Below, piece after piece: positions 44,780 to 57,400 of a DNA stretch of 64,000 nucleotides. The notes below the pieces were generated by a model, which was given only the letters and a program-made list of their open reading frames with translations, was not told the origin of the DNA and searched no databases. Position 1 is the stretch's first letter. Every line of letters starts with the position of its first letter. The position numbers and the translations under genes are program-made. This DNA comes from Phoronis australis (lineage: Eukaryota > Phoronida > Phoronidae), in contig NMRA01000273.1 in NCBI GenBank assembly GCA_002633005.1, forward strand, positions 377,555 to 441,554, written 5' to 3'.

Positions 44780-47708
44780 AAAACATTTTGTTCAGGACTA
44801 GGGCTACATTGAGACTTACTCCCTCTACATGAGTCATTTAGTGAATTGAGGAGTTTGACCGTGATCAGTTTTGTGCACAGTTTGTGTTATCGGGTATTTT
44901 TAGATGGCAAAGTATGATTAATATTGCTATTACTAAGAAATTTAATGTTTTTGTGTATCTATTTATATTATGTATTGTGTTTATTATGTAGAGGTGCCTT
45001 GGAGAAGGCTTCTCATCACTGATCTTGTTCTTTCTCCTCCTGAAAGTGCATTTTCTCAATCATTTCACTGGTCACGTCACACACAGATTTCATTTTATCA
45101 TTCAGTAGTATTGCCTGTAGGTACCGGTGTGCTGAGGAGTCACTACTACCCCACAGTCTGCCTCCCTATGGATATGCCTTCAAGGGGGCTGATGCCTTTT
45201 GAAGAGCTTTTTATTTACTGCAAGGTTATTTTGAACATTTTCAGTCTATTTGTGTAAAAATGAAATTAATAAACATAACAGTTTCTTGAACGGAACTTGC
45301 TACGAAGTGAGCAAATTCAGAACTGTCAACCAGTGTGAGTATTCTGTGTGTCTTCAGTTATGAGATCTGATATAATTGCTTAATGGTTGAGACTCTGACA
45401 GGTTTTCAATCTCTTGAGTCCTCTCGCATAACTATTTGTCAATTCAATGAACAATGGTGTCACACACAGGTAATAAAACCTAGGACCAATATGTATTGTA
45501 CTCCCAGATAAAACTAATACAACACTCATTCAGCTGCTGCAGACACTCCAGGATTGCATTGTGTGACTTGCTCACAAATTCACACCGGGAAGTGTAAAGA
45601 ATCGCCAATATTTTTTATCAACGTTGACTAAAAAGATCCAAAATCCATTTCAGAGCAAGTAAAATATATGCCAAATTTATCTTAAAAAAATGCAACAATC
45701 CCTTTGAGATGAAAAGCCAGTATTGCCAGGCTTGGCTGTCCCTCGATGACTCGGCCATTATTTTACCTCCGCCAGTTGGCCACACACTTTGCCTGCCTTC
45801 ATTATGTCAGAGTATTCCTGATTTATAATTACAGTTTTAACCTTTTGCTTTCGTGTTTGGTTTATTAACAAAACATCCAAAAATGCCTCCACGGTTTTCT
45901 TTTTTGTGGTCAGTGTTAGTTCAATTCACCTGTTTCAACAGAGTGTCATATATGTCTTGTTTCACGAGAAACTTATATCTGATGCCACCGATGACTATGG
46001 AAAACTGTTTTCTGCGTGTGTGTTGGCCTTCACTATGTTGACAAACTTGACTAGCAAGTTACTATTCTATGACGTGATACCTGCAGGTTGATGGCTAATA
46101 TGAAATTACAGACTCTCTCCTTCGGTCAATACTGCTTTTCGTTGGGATCCTAAAATATTGGTAATAATTGCTGCTGGTATTTATTGCATGATTATATCTA
46201 TCAAGTAATGTATGGAAAGTGGTTTTAATTTTAAATTGAATGTCTCTTAGCCAGCCAATCTGCTTTCAGGTTTTGTCACGTGATTTATTGAATACCTCGT
46301 AGGTATTTTCATAGAAAATTCAGGAAAGGTTCGGAATGAGTAAAGGACCAAATGTTTTGTTCTGGTATTGATACCAGGTTTGCCGTCATACAACTGCCAA
46401 TTAGGTTGAAGACAAATTGTTGACATCATTTTATTAGAAATTTAGAACTAGTAAGCTGTGACAATACTCTCGCCCAGTAAAAAGTTTTTGCTTAAATTTT
46501 CTGCAGTAGTGGTCTGAAGTAAACCTGGTTGGTCATGTCTGTTAGAAACAGTCATGTTCAAGGGGGCAGGGACATGTTTGCTCTGACTGACCTGCCGCTG
46601 GCATTCTATGTATTGTATTCTAGTCACTTCTACCTCAGACCTTTCTGGTAGTGTTCATAAAACTCTTCTCAGTGGAGTTTCGAAGTGAATCTTCTTCCTT
46701 GCCTTGACTCTTAGTGCCACAAACTCTCAGACTGCTACTTCTAACTAAGCTTTGCATTTGTTTTTAAACAAGCACATTGAACTTCATAATGTTATTTTCT
46801 TGACCTCTTCCTTATTTACAAAGTGTAGCAGAAGTCTGGCTCATCAACAAGAGGTCCTATTGACCCTTCTTGAACCGCCGGGTGAGTTTTAAGTTGCAAA
46901 TGCCTCTCTGTGCTTTTCAATGTTTTACTGGAAAGTTCTTTGGGGATTGGGGTGCGCATTCATGAAAAATCATCAGAATGATCTTGAATCCTGCTAATTT
47001 ATTTTTATTTGTGATGAAAGTTTGCCTGTTAAGGAGAAGTGGGTATAGTGTCTATGGTAATTTTGATAAGTTTATTGCCTCACTTGGGTTCCAGTGGTGC
47101 AAAACTACAAGTTTGTGCTCCAGGAGTGTTACGTGTACTTTGTTTCAAATTGTTCAGCAGCCCATTTGTCTAGAGTATGTTGACTTGGGAGACTTCAACA
47201 CATTTCAGGAGTTTAGACAGGAGGCTCATTTGGTAGTACTAGTACATTTGATGCAAATTTCGTCCAATTATTGTTGATGAAAAATTTTGAGCTATTGGAA
47301 TTTAACTATTCAATGTTCTTATAATTGTGATAGGTAGAAGAAGGTTTGGAATCACCAATTACGGTACAAAAAAAGAAAATTTTCCAAGTGATGTATTGTT
47401 CCACCAATAAATAGACTTATGTGACAGAAATATTTTTGTGTTGTAAAGTGTAATATAAATGTTTTTGCATAAATAAAGTAATGGTAAAGAAGAGACGAAA
47501 AAAGAGGTAACTGGAAATCAAATAAGATGAAATACTCTTAAAAGAGGAAAATTCCAAGCCCTGAAGAAGTGGCATTCGTTGCAGTTTTGGGCCTCCTTTT
47601 TGAAATTAACTATTGAAATGAGCAGTTCAAAGTCAACTTAAATGGTTGCTACGCACAGAAGTTAGAATCAGGTCATCTAGTGTCACCAACTGTGGAATCA
47701 GGTTTTGA

Positions 47709-47802
47709 TTTTAAGTGAGACTTATCTCCCTCCATTGATTTGAAGTGAGACTTATCTCCCTCCATTGATTTGAAGTGAGACTTATCTCCCTCCATTGATT
47801 TA
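47709..47802. repeat. 31-bp tandem repeat, three copies
   Basis: Three copies of AAGTGAGACTTATCTCCCTC plus CATTGATTTG; copies 2 and 3 are identical and the first copy differs at its left edge. Confidence 0.95.
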
Positions 47803-48253
47803 TGCACTTTGCATTGCCAGAGTAAATGTTATTTTATTGAATTATTTTATTACTGGTCTAGTCTAGTATGGGCTTGTTTGTATGAGCTTTTAGTTTTGTG
47901 TATTAAATTGACTTTGTACAGTGAATAGGTTAGTCGTTTTACAGGGGAATGTATTCAGTTGTGAAGAGTTGTAGGTGTCTCTCACTTCAGCCCGCCACCT
48001 TGGGAGTCAACAGTTATTGTGCACATTCACCGATATTTTTACACATTCACCGTTGGCTTAACATTTAGTGTTGTACATAGAAAACTATGTCTAGAGTTGC
48101 CCGTCGTTGTTGTCTAAATCAGTTTTCATCTTGAAAGGCAATACGGTTAAGGCGATGTGTAACATAACCACTTGTACTAATCGCACTATTTCATCATATA
48201 GGAAATTATGGCTTCTCATGATTTCAAACCAGTTTGCAGATGTTCTGATAACT

Positions 48254-48357
48254 TACCGTACGCGTTCGGTTTACCGCCCTGGGCGCTTAAATTGGAAGTC
48301 TAAAAAACGGGGTGCGCGGTAAGCCAAGCATGGGCAATAGCCCAGACAACTACGGTA
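48254..48357. mobile_element. Short TIR element related to the ACCGTATTCGCC family
   Basis: It begins TACCGTACGCGTTCGG and TTTACCGCCCTGGGCGCTTA and ends CTACGGTA. The head resembles TACCGTATTCGCC...ACCGCCCAGGGCGCTTA of the 19713 element. At ~104 bp it could be a deletion derivative or a related MITE. Confidence 0.5.
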
Positions 48358-50028
48358 GTCAAATTGTTTTAGATTTCATTGCACTGCTCCTCTGGCACAC
48401 TTGATCACATATATTCTTAATTTGATTTTAGTTTGTCTTCCAATTTTCTGGCGTTATACTGATGTCAGTTATTAGTGCTATAACTGTTATTCAAAATATA
48501 ATTGTTGGAGCTTCTTTTAAAACAACAAATATAGAATTTGTAGTTGATTGAAATTTTTCAATTTTTTGAAGAATATTTTGGTGCTGAAAATGTTTAGGCT
48601 TCAAGCTTTTCAGTTTTCATTAATACAGTCGAAAAAGCTACAAGCAAATGTTACCAGTTTAAATTCGACTTTAATCAAGGATGTTGTTTTAGTAAACATT
48701 GTTCAATACACTTGAGAAGTGCTACATCCGATTAATTTGTGTTATTATGTCCCAGTGAATAGTTTATTTTCTAGTCTTGTGTATCATTGTATTTAATTAT
48801 ACATAAAAATAAAGCTTTCGTAAACTTGAATGTTACATGTATAATGATTATGACATGCTGTGCAAGTCAAGATCACAAATGTTCCTGTTGAGGTAAATGG
48901 TGAACTCTTGGTTTCCAAGGCGTTATGATGGTTATTTGCTGTGTTAAAGAACCAATGTGAACCATAGCATTAGTTTTCAAACTTGGCACAGCATGGGCCC
49001 AATAAAGATAGCAGATCTACAAGAATTGATCATACGTTTTTATTAAACACATAAAAGAAATTGCATCCTGAGAATAAAATAACATTGAGTGCAAAACTCA
49101 AGGCTCTAGACCATATAAATATTTTATATATAAATATGCGCATACATTATGAGGTAATACACGTCTACATTAACAACAATTTACAGACTGAATTGGTTAC
49201 TCTCCCCAGGATTTGGACGACTAGCAGAAGTGGTCACTTGGGACTTCAAAATATAACCATTTACACTGGAAGAATCGACACACCTACAAAGCTCATTAGT
49301 ATTTGAAACTTTTTCAAGAACTTGCCAGCATTACTATTAAGTCATAACTTGACAAACTGACTATGACCAGGGTCCGTGATCCAATCTCTGACTCCAGACT
49401 TGAAACTTAACCAGTCACGCTGCAAGATTCGAGTACAAATTTCCAAGTTTACTCGAAACGAACCATGCAATTGCACTTTTCAAGTTGAATTTCGAGTAGA
49501 GGCTGTACCCTGGGCTGAGGACTCGCATCTTGCTAATGACCGCAAACAAGACTGTTAAAAGTGACGCCACTCTGCAGTACTAAAATCGGAGGTAATTGGA
49601 GTATTCAACCCAATGCTGCACATATAAACTAACACCGAGTGGCGAAAATTTTGGTCATTTCCGACTTGCATGTGAATTAACCAAATACCAGTATTGTCAA
49701 ACGTATCGAACAAAAACGTCCAAGATAATCTCACGAAAAAACTCGAAGTCTGTAAAGTAAAATAATACAACCTGACGTTTCACAGAAACAAACACTGATA
49801 CGTCTTTGCCACAATTGGGGTCTACATAAAATCAGCCAGACGAACAATGCTTTTCAAATCAAAAAATTTTGATTAACAACAAATTCTAGCTAAAATTAAC
49901 TTTTTGGCCATTTGTGGTCTGATTTTGTGAGTTAAGGGAGTGTTCACATATTACGTCATCACTGGAGGGAAATGGAAAAGATGATTTATGACAGGGAGGG
50001 TGTGTTAACCTCGTGGTGATGTCTGTTA

Positions 50029-51058
50029 CTACGAAGGTCCTTCAATAAGTTCTCGGCCTCACCAAGAAAACAAGGACGCAGGTTAATTTTTTCACACCAT
50101 AGTAAAAGTTCGTCTTTTATAACAGTACTGCATTCCTGCTGAATTAATATGGTCAACAGTCGCTAGGCGGCGCTGCTTCAAAAAAGCAGACGACAACACT
50201 TTTAACAGTATGGAGATAACGGAGACGAAAGCCGTTATAAAGTATTTGGGTAAAAAAGGAATGAAACCAAAAGATATTAATGAAGAGATGCAAAAAACAC
50301 TCGGAACAGACTCCCCGAGCTACTCCACAGTAAGAAAGTGGTCAGCTTGTTTCAAGAGGGCGTAGAGAAAGCGCTGAAGACGACCCTCGTCCCAAATCGT
50401 CGACCTCCAGTGAAAATGTGCAGAAAATTAATAGAATGGTTATAAAAGACAGGCAAATGACTGTACAACATTTGGCAAACACTGTTCGCATCAGCAATGG
50501 GTCCGTCTCTAAAATTTTGAGTGAAGATTTGGGCATGAGTAAGCTGAGTGCACGATGGGTGCCAAGAATGTTAACTCAGATCAGAAAATGAACAGAATGC
50601 AAATTCCAAAGGAACTTCTAGGAAGATTCCAAGCAGATCCAGCCAAACTTTCCAGAAGACTTGTAACCCAGGATGAGACATGGGTCCACCACTCTGACCC
50701 GGAATCAAAACAACAAAGTAAACAATGGAAGCACGTGGTTTCCCCAAGCCCGAGAAAGTCCAAGTTAGGTGCCTCTGCGAGCAAAGTTACCTGGCCCCGT
50801 CTGATTTTTATTGGTTTCCACCTTTGAAGGCCTGCCCACGTGGACGCCAGTATGTGAGCGATGATGACGTCATGAGTGCAGTGAAGGAGTATTTTGAGGG
50901 GCTCGACAAGTTTCTTTTACGAAGGCATTGCAAAACAGGAGCACAGATGGAAGAAATACATTGATGTAATGGGAGATTATATTGAAAAATACAAGTAAAA
51001 ATTAGTTGCTATCGCGTTGTTTTCTGGGTGAGGACGAGAACTTGTTGAACGACTCCCG
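50029..51058 (+). mobile_element. Decayed mariner-like transposon
   Basis: The termini are imperfect inverted repeats of ~40 bp: TACGAAGGTCCTTCAATAAG with TTCTCGGCCTCACC on the left, and the complement of the GGGTGAGGACGAGAACTTGT...CCCGTA end on the right. TA lies at 50027-50028 and 51059-51060. Between them is a broken transposase reading frame on the plus strand. It sits in the intergenic space between the two receptor genes. Confidence 0.85.
50210..50964 (+). pseudogene. Mariner transposase pseudogene
   Basis: It begins MEITETKAVIKYLGKKGM...STVRKW, the N-terminal helix-turn-helix region, then loses frame through stops and shifts. A later frame has RWVPRMLT/DQK, FQADPAK and TQDETWVHHSDPESKQQSKQ followed by W, carrying the first catalytic Asp (DE). 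It jumps to LAPSDFYWFPPLK, carrying the last Asp of the DD34D triad. The middle, including the expected HQDNA second Asp, is deleted (roughly 80-100 codons compared with intact mariners). It cannot encode an active enzyme. Confidence 0.85.
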
Positions 51059-51060
51059 TA

Positions 51061-53986
51061 TGGTTAATTAGATTATCTCCATCACAGAACAATTTGAAAG
51101 TTGGTGTACTTTGTTCCAGTGCTGAATACAATAGTGGCAAATGCAACTTAAAATTATAAAACATCAGTGTGTCATTAGAATCATAAAAACGGAAACTCCA
51201 ACAAACTGTTGGATCTCCCAAAAACGGGGGATTTGACTGAGATAATGCAATTAGAGGCTGGACAATTAGAGGCTGGACAATTAGAGGCTGGACAAGGGAA
51301 ATTACAGAGATGACAGAGGGGGCTGGGGGGGGGTAGAAAGTGGCAAATTTTCGATGACCTAATATATAAACACTGCCTAACACTTTGCAACCGTCCTATT
51401 AAGCTATTATCATCACATTTCTTGAGCACATCTCTGACATTCCTTTGACAAGACTAGCTGGCTTTGGGTAGATTTTGATTCTTTTTTAAAAAGTACAAAG
51501 ATTAATTAGCTTAGGTAAAATTTTCATATTTTTTATTCCCGAGTACAAGTTGCTATATGAAGGCCTTGTCAGGAGTTACGTCACTATCAATTTATATTCC
51601 TTTATGACTAAGCACTGTGAGTTATTTCAAATGCAAGTGCCCAATCACCAACTAGGATTTTTGTACCAAAAAAGGGCCATTCTAATTTCACTAAAAATGT
51701 TCCAAAACACATTTTAATCAACACTGACGTCATATCATTTGATCACAAGTTAAAATAGAAACAAAACTGGCATGCACTTTTCACTTACTAGATTTGTACA
51801 CAAAATCCACACAAATATCAAAATAGTCTCTTATGACATTCAAATAAATTCACATAGCACAAAACATTTTAAAATGAGATTTCCTTCTTTTATCAAATTT
51901 TACGACATCCAAACTTAGCTCAGTAAACTTTTGCTTATGTTAAAACACAAGATTTGCTCGTGGAGGACTGAAATGTTCCACTACAGATTGACAGCAACAG
52001 GTTAGCAGCTAAAATTACATTTCACAGTTTTGCTCAGAAAGGCCAGGTGTTGAAGCCATTTGACTTGAGACAATGGCCATCTCTCACAATAAGGTGCCAC
52101 TTTGTGTTGGATTCAGATTCCTTTGCAATTCCACTGCCTGTACAACATTGCACTGACAACTGTAATTTGGGAAAGCAGAGTGGCGTAGGATCTGACATAA
52201 CTTACTTGTCCAAATTGGCTCAGGAAAGTTTTAGTGGCCAAACCTGCTTGTTCAATTCTGGATGCGTCTATTGTATAGTCAACAGGTTTAATGACTTTCA
52301 GCGCACACAGCACATTATCAACAATTTAAGCAAGACAGTTGAACTCGCTTCCGACATAGACAGGTTGGTGTTGAAATAACTGTGTGTCGAATAATAGCCG
52401 AAACAGACCTACATGCCAGGTAGTCTTGGGAAATGTGCAGAAATGTTATCAAGTAGGTTTTACAAGTCGACAAAATACACAACGAATATGTAATTTCAGC
52501 CATCTAAAAATCAGAGGTTGAGTATAGACCAGTACTCGTGACTAGACAAATGAATGGACACTGCACGTAGTACACCGACAGAGGTATGTCTCCTGACTTT
52601 GGTACAAAACACAGTTTAAGGAGTGGAAGTTGTTCCTAAGCCCCAAACAATTACTGCGCATACACTGGAAAGCAGACACAGCAGACAACAGATGGCGACA
52701 CAAGGGGCAAGGTAATACATGAGACACACTCATATAGATATACAAATACAGGCGATACTTAAATAGTATATAAGTTAAATACCTCCCTGAATAGTTCCAA
52801 CAGTGACTATTAACATTCATAAATAGATACACTTCTACTAATTAATGCAACACTTACCATAATTCATCAGGATTCCATGGTTACCGGTTTGCAACAATCT
52901 AAGTTACAATTATCAACATCCATCATGTGTAAATTAAAAAAAAAATTTATTAAACTGACGTCCAACGCTGCAAATCAGTTTATCAACTTCCCAAGACATA
53001 CCAGCAAAATCTGCTTTTAAGCCAAGGTGTTTAAATCGTTTTCATCAAAGAAGCAACAAACCTAAAACAAGGTTAAAAATAATTTCAAAAAGTCTGAATG
53101 CCGCAAAATTTACTAGCACAAACAAATGCTTTAGTTGTCTGATTCTCACGGGGATATGCTTCAGTCAAACGACTATATTTAAGTACAAAGCTACAGGTTT
53201 GAACTGGACACGAACCTAATCCCTGAAATAACAAGTTACCTGTCCATTGAAAGGAGGTCGGCTAAAATATCAACATACGTCTAACATCTAGAAAGTGCCA
53301 GGTCATTAAATTTTTAACTTAAACATTGTCATTGGCAGCGATATCCAGACCCTATAAAATTCACCGGATCAGACAAAATACTTAAAACCCAGGCATGTGT
53401 GTGTGTAGACAAAGTACAGGCTAAGAACTTACACAACAGTAATGACCAAAACCAAGTATGAAATGGAGGCACAGAGTAAATACTGAACATTTCTAGGTTC
53501 TCCAAGTTTCTGCACGAAATGAGATGCCAAATCTTGACATATGTCACAGGCTCAAGATAGGATACAACTACAAGCTACAACTAGAAGAGCCATATAAAAC
53601 CCCCAATAACTGCATGGACACTGGCACCATACCTGTGTAGGACATAAATACTGACCACTAGTCGACCATACTTTCTCATACACTTTAAAGAGACCTAATC
53701 CCTGAAATAGCTGAAAAATGTAAACAAAACAAGTCTTTTCATTTCGTACACATGATTGGATAAACACAAATACACATTTGAATATATTAGATTGTTGAAA
53801 AATGGGCCACTTGTTCAAATTTCACCTCAGATACATTCTTACATTCTTCAGAAGAGTCTCTTTAAATCCATCTCTGATTATCCTCCGCACACTCAACTAT
53901 GTACAGTCGACACAATACATACACAAATAATAAAATACCCGCATTTTACCGAAATCAATTAGTGGTAGTCGGCTGGCACCCAAACA
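51061..53986. other. Intergenic sequence and 3' flank of gene B
   Basis: A 15-bp unit (CAATTAGAGGCTGGA) is repeated about three times at 51247-51296. TTTATT at 52946-52951 (AATAAA on the minus strand) and one near 51533 are candidate polyadenylation signals for gene B. A 17-bp block (ACCTAATCCCTGAAATA) occurs at about 53214 and 53693. No gene recognised; the 110-codon ORF at 52047 has no domain. Confidence 0.45.
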
Positions 53987-54466
53987 CTAAGTAATACAAC
54001 TATCGCCACCTAGTGGTGTTGCCACTAATGAGGACGACTGTGGTGGCGGGAAGCTACCCTGAGTTGGATCGAGTCTGTGATTCACTCCTGATGAGGAGGT
54101 TCTGTTGGAGGTATCATGTTTACCCGACTGTTCGGGTTTGAACGTGGATAGGCATGGAGGGGGCGCCGGCTCTGTCTCCCGTCCCTGCTGAGGAAGAGGG
54201 TGGTCAGGGGCACGGTGGGTCCCGTCCACTGTATTATGTAGTATACCCGTGTCAGTGGTGGGCTCCCCATGTCCTTCTGGGCCAGAGTTCAGTGTAGATT
54301 GAGGTAGGAGTTGATCATTTGCACTGCTTTCTGTTTCGCTCTCTTCACCGCAAAAGCTACGATCAATGTCGTCCAATGTACTCTCCTGAGTCGTGTCAAA
54401 GGTCATGTCAGCACGGGGCAGGCTCATGTACGTGAAAGTGCGATCGTGCAGAACAGCATCGACACC
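53987..54466 (-). CDS. Gene B last exon: cytoplasmic C-terminus
   Basis: The minus-strand acceptor is TTGTTGTTAG; phase 0; stop TAG. It encodes GVDAVLHDRTFTYMSLPRAD, then ESTLDDIDRSFCGEESETES, and a Pro/Ser/Thr/His-rich remainder. YMSL fits a YXX-phi sorting motif. ESTLDDID matches ESSLEDME of gene A. Near the stop the DNA CCACTAGGTGGCGA is a CTCF-like core inside coding sequence. Confidence 0.9.
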   Translation of the reverse strand, partial: GVDAVLHDRTFTYMSLPRADMTFDTTQESTLDDIDRSFCGEESETESSANDQLLPQSTLNSGPEGHGEPTTDTGILHNTVDGTHRAPDHPLPQQGRETEPAPPPCLSTFKPEQSGKHDTSNRTSSSGVNHRLDPTQGSFPPPQSSSLVATPLGGDSCIT

Positions 54467-57400
54467 CTAACAACAAAACACACATTACTCTACTAATGTT
54501 CTAGAGGAACACTAAATGTAAAATTGAATATTGGAGTATGTACATGACACAATCACAGCACATAGTTTTCAAGCAGTAATAACCAAAATAGTAAGTTTTA
54601 AGGATGATTAGCTGGACAAGAGTTGTTTTTATGACATCTATACACAACTGTCTTGTCTACAGGTTTGAGTCCATATTGCGCAGGGCAAGTTCCCCCAAAA
54701 CTCAATACCCTACCTCAATAAGATGGGGTAAGTGATTACATGTGTATCAAGATGGGGTAAGTGATTACATGTGTATCAAGATGGGTAAGTGATTACATGT
54801 GTATCAAGATGGGGTAAGTGATTACATGTGCATCAAGATGGGGTAAGTGATTACATGTGCATCAAGATGGGGTAAGTGATTACATGTGCATCAAGATGGG
54901 GTAAGTGATTACAAGTGTATCAAGTTGCCCAAGCGTAAGAACAGTCCACACTACTTCATAAGCTGGTGACAACTCCTTACATGCTCTAGGGTAACTCGAA
55001 GTGTGGACTGCACTCAACAATGGTGAGAATAAACCGGGATTTTCTTGAACGGCTATTATTGACAAAAAAAAATGTCACTTGTCCACCATATTGGCTAAAT
55101 GATAAAAGAATTAGATTTATCCATATGTGTAAGATACGCAAGAGGAAGAAAGATCCTATGACGGATTGTTCAAATTGAAATACAAAACAGCCGGAATCCA
55201 TTTTAAGGTCAACTGAAGGCAAGTGCAGTAAAAGCGCCACTTAAAGCTATTAAATAGACTCAGAATATAACAACAAAATAACCATTATAAAGAATGGTCT
55301 TCGGGAGTTGTGTAGCATAGTACATTTCTGTAGTCAACGTGTGTTAATAGTTATTCGTCTACCTCAGTTTCTGTGTAGTGTTGGCAGCGACGCCATTCTT
55401 TATAAAAGTGACTTCGTATTGACTGCTGAAGACTAACTCAGCTCGTTTTTGGGCAACAATTATAATCACTTAAATGCGCTAAATGGCAAATATTTCTGAT
55501 GAGACAATTCCAATTTAAACAGATGAAAATGCTGACAAGCCCTACACAACAATGATAACCGCACATTTGTAACGACTTGAGTGACACCTCGGAGCACCGC
55601 TTTAATTGAACAAGTCTAACCTTTGAATGTTCATGGCTGATTCCATTTCCACCATTTTTATGATGGCCGTTGGGTAGTTTGCCATTCTTATATCCATTCT
55701 TGTGTGACTCATGCTGCTTTCCATTCACTCGCCCATTGACACCCTTAAAAAGATCAATGAAACCAGGGTGAAAACAATCAAAGGGATTTGAGCACTTATT
55801 TCGCAAATCAAACAAAATTTGACGTAGTAGAGCAACCAAAGCTAATAAGATTCGCTCAAGTCAAACACGTGTAGTTCCACATATTTCTGCCACGTACTTC
55901 AGTTCTGATCCACATTTTAAAAACAACTGCCATGTCATGAATAACTGTGTCACATTAAACAGTTATTGCAAGGGCGTATCAGGACGTATATGGTGTAATG
56001 CAATTTATTGATTTTGAAATACCGATTTATAACTCTGTAATAAGTCCAAATAATTCAATAATGCCCATAAACAAATCGGCCAATATGACCATGACATACA
56101 ATAATTAATTTACTTCAGTGAACCTGGAGGTACTTATAGTCTCCAGAGCACTGTCACCTCAACACTGCTTTACTTGGCACAAAATGAAATACTGAACAAC
56201 AGCGATACAGTACCCAAGAAGAAGCCAATTAGTTCAACAGTAGTTGTAAAGAGTACCTTATGTTCTGACGTCAATTAAAAAAATTAAGAAAATTAGGACA
56301 AAAGAAATATCCAAAATTAACGTTTTTTAACAATTGACTTTAGCCTCCACGATTGGCCAACAAGTTACCCACTGTTATGGTAAGCAATAATCCGATGTGA
56401 ACATGGAAAAACCAAATAGAGTTTATACTTTCAAGCAGAAAAAGTACATGCAAAAAATATTAAAAATGGCTACTAGGTATGGGGGCAAGAATACATCTAA
56501 TCTATCCGAAAATAGAGAAATGTGTTGTGGTGCCCTTCAAAGAAACCTGTTAGCTAAATTTCATGCAATTTTGTAAAGCAAACAGAGGCGGATCCGGAAG
56601 AAACGTAAATAATGACAAGAGCAATGCACAGCGTTGAAATCCGCCCAACACAAAAAGTGTGCTTCTAGGGGTATTTATTTGTATCATAAAAATGGCCACT
56701 ACATGGCGCAAAATACGTCGAATCCATCCGAAAACTGGCCGGTCATCAACACTATTTACCAAATTTCATAAATATTCTGTCAAGGGACTTCTGAGAAATC
56801 GGGGAAAACAGAAAACATGAAATTGCTACTTGGAGGCTATGGTCGCAAAGCAAAACAAAACTGCCACTTGGAGGCGCCACAGTAGATGAAGTCGTTGGAA
56901 ATCATCATCATATATACCAATTTTCACCATCATCAGAGTGGTTTGGTTGACAGACAGGCGGATGCCAAAAACAAACTAGAAAACAGTAAAAATAGCCACA
57001 AGATGGGGCAAAATATGACGAATCCATCCGAAAACACGAACATGTAATCATTACAATAGGAAGCTATTTATTAAATTTCATAAAAATCTAGCAGCTTCAG
57101 GGAAACAGAGGAAAACGGAAAAAATGAAATTGCCACCCAGGGGCGCAGATTTGTCTGAAAGTCATCGTTGCTCATTGTAAACTTCATATAAATACACTAG
57201 CAAAATTTAATAAAGATCCAGCAGAGCATTTAGGAGATACAACCATGAGCGAAAAACAAACAAAACTAGAAGGCGCTGCAGCAGCTGAAGTCGTCGGAAA
57301 ATCATCGTCAGCCACCCTCTTCACAGTAACCACATATACGCCAATTTTCACAATCATACCTAGGGCGATTTTGTTGACAGAAGGGTGGATATCAAAAACA

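Larger units (their letters stand above)
44235..50028. other. 3' flank of gene A and intergenic sequence
   Basis: AT-rich and without recognised genes. Candidate polyadenylation signals for gene A are AATAAA at 44774 and 45268. A 31-bp triplet repeat lies at 47709 and a small inverted-repeat element at 48254. ORFs of 60-100 codons in this region lack domains. Confidence 0.5.

Noticed and set aside
52047-52379. 110-codon plus-strand ORF in the intergenic region
   Set aside because: No recognisable domain or promoter context; the length is within chance expectation in this window.
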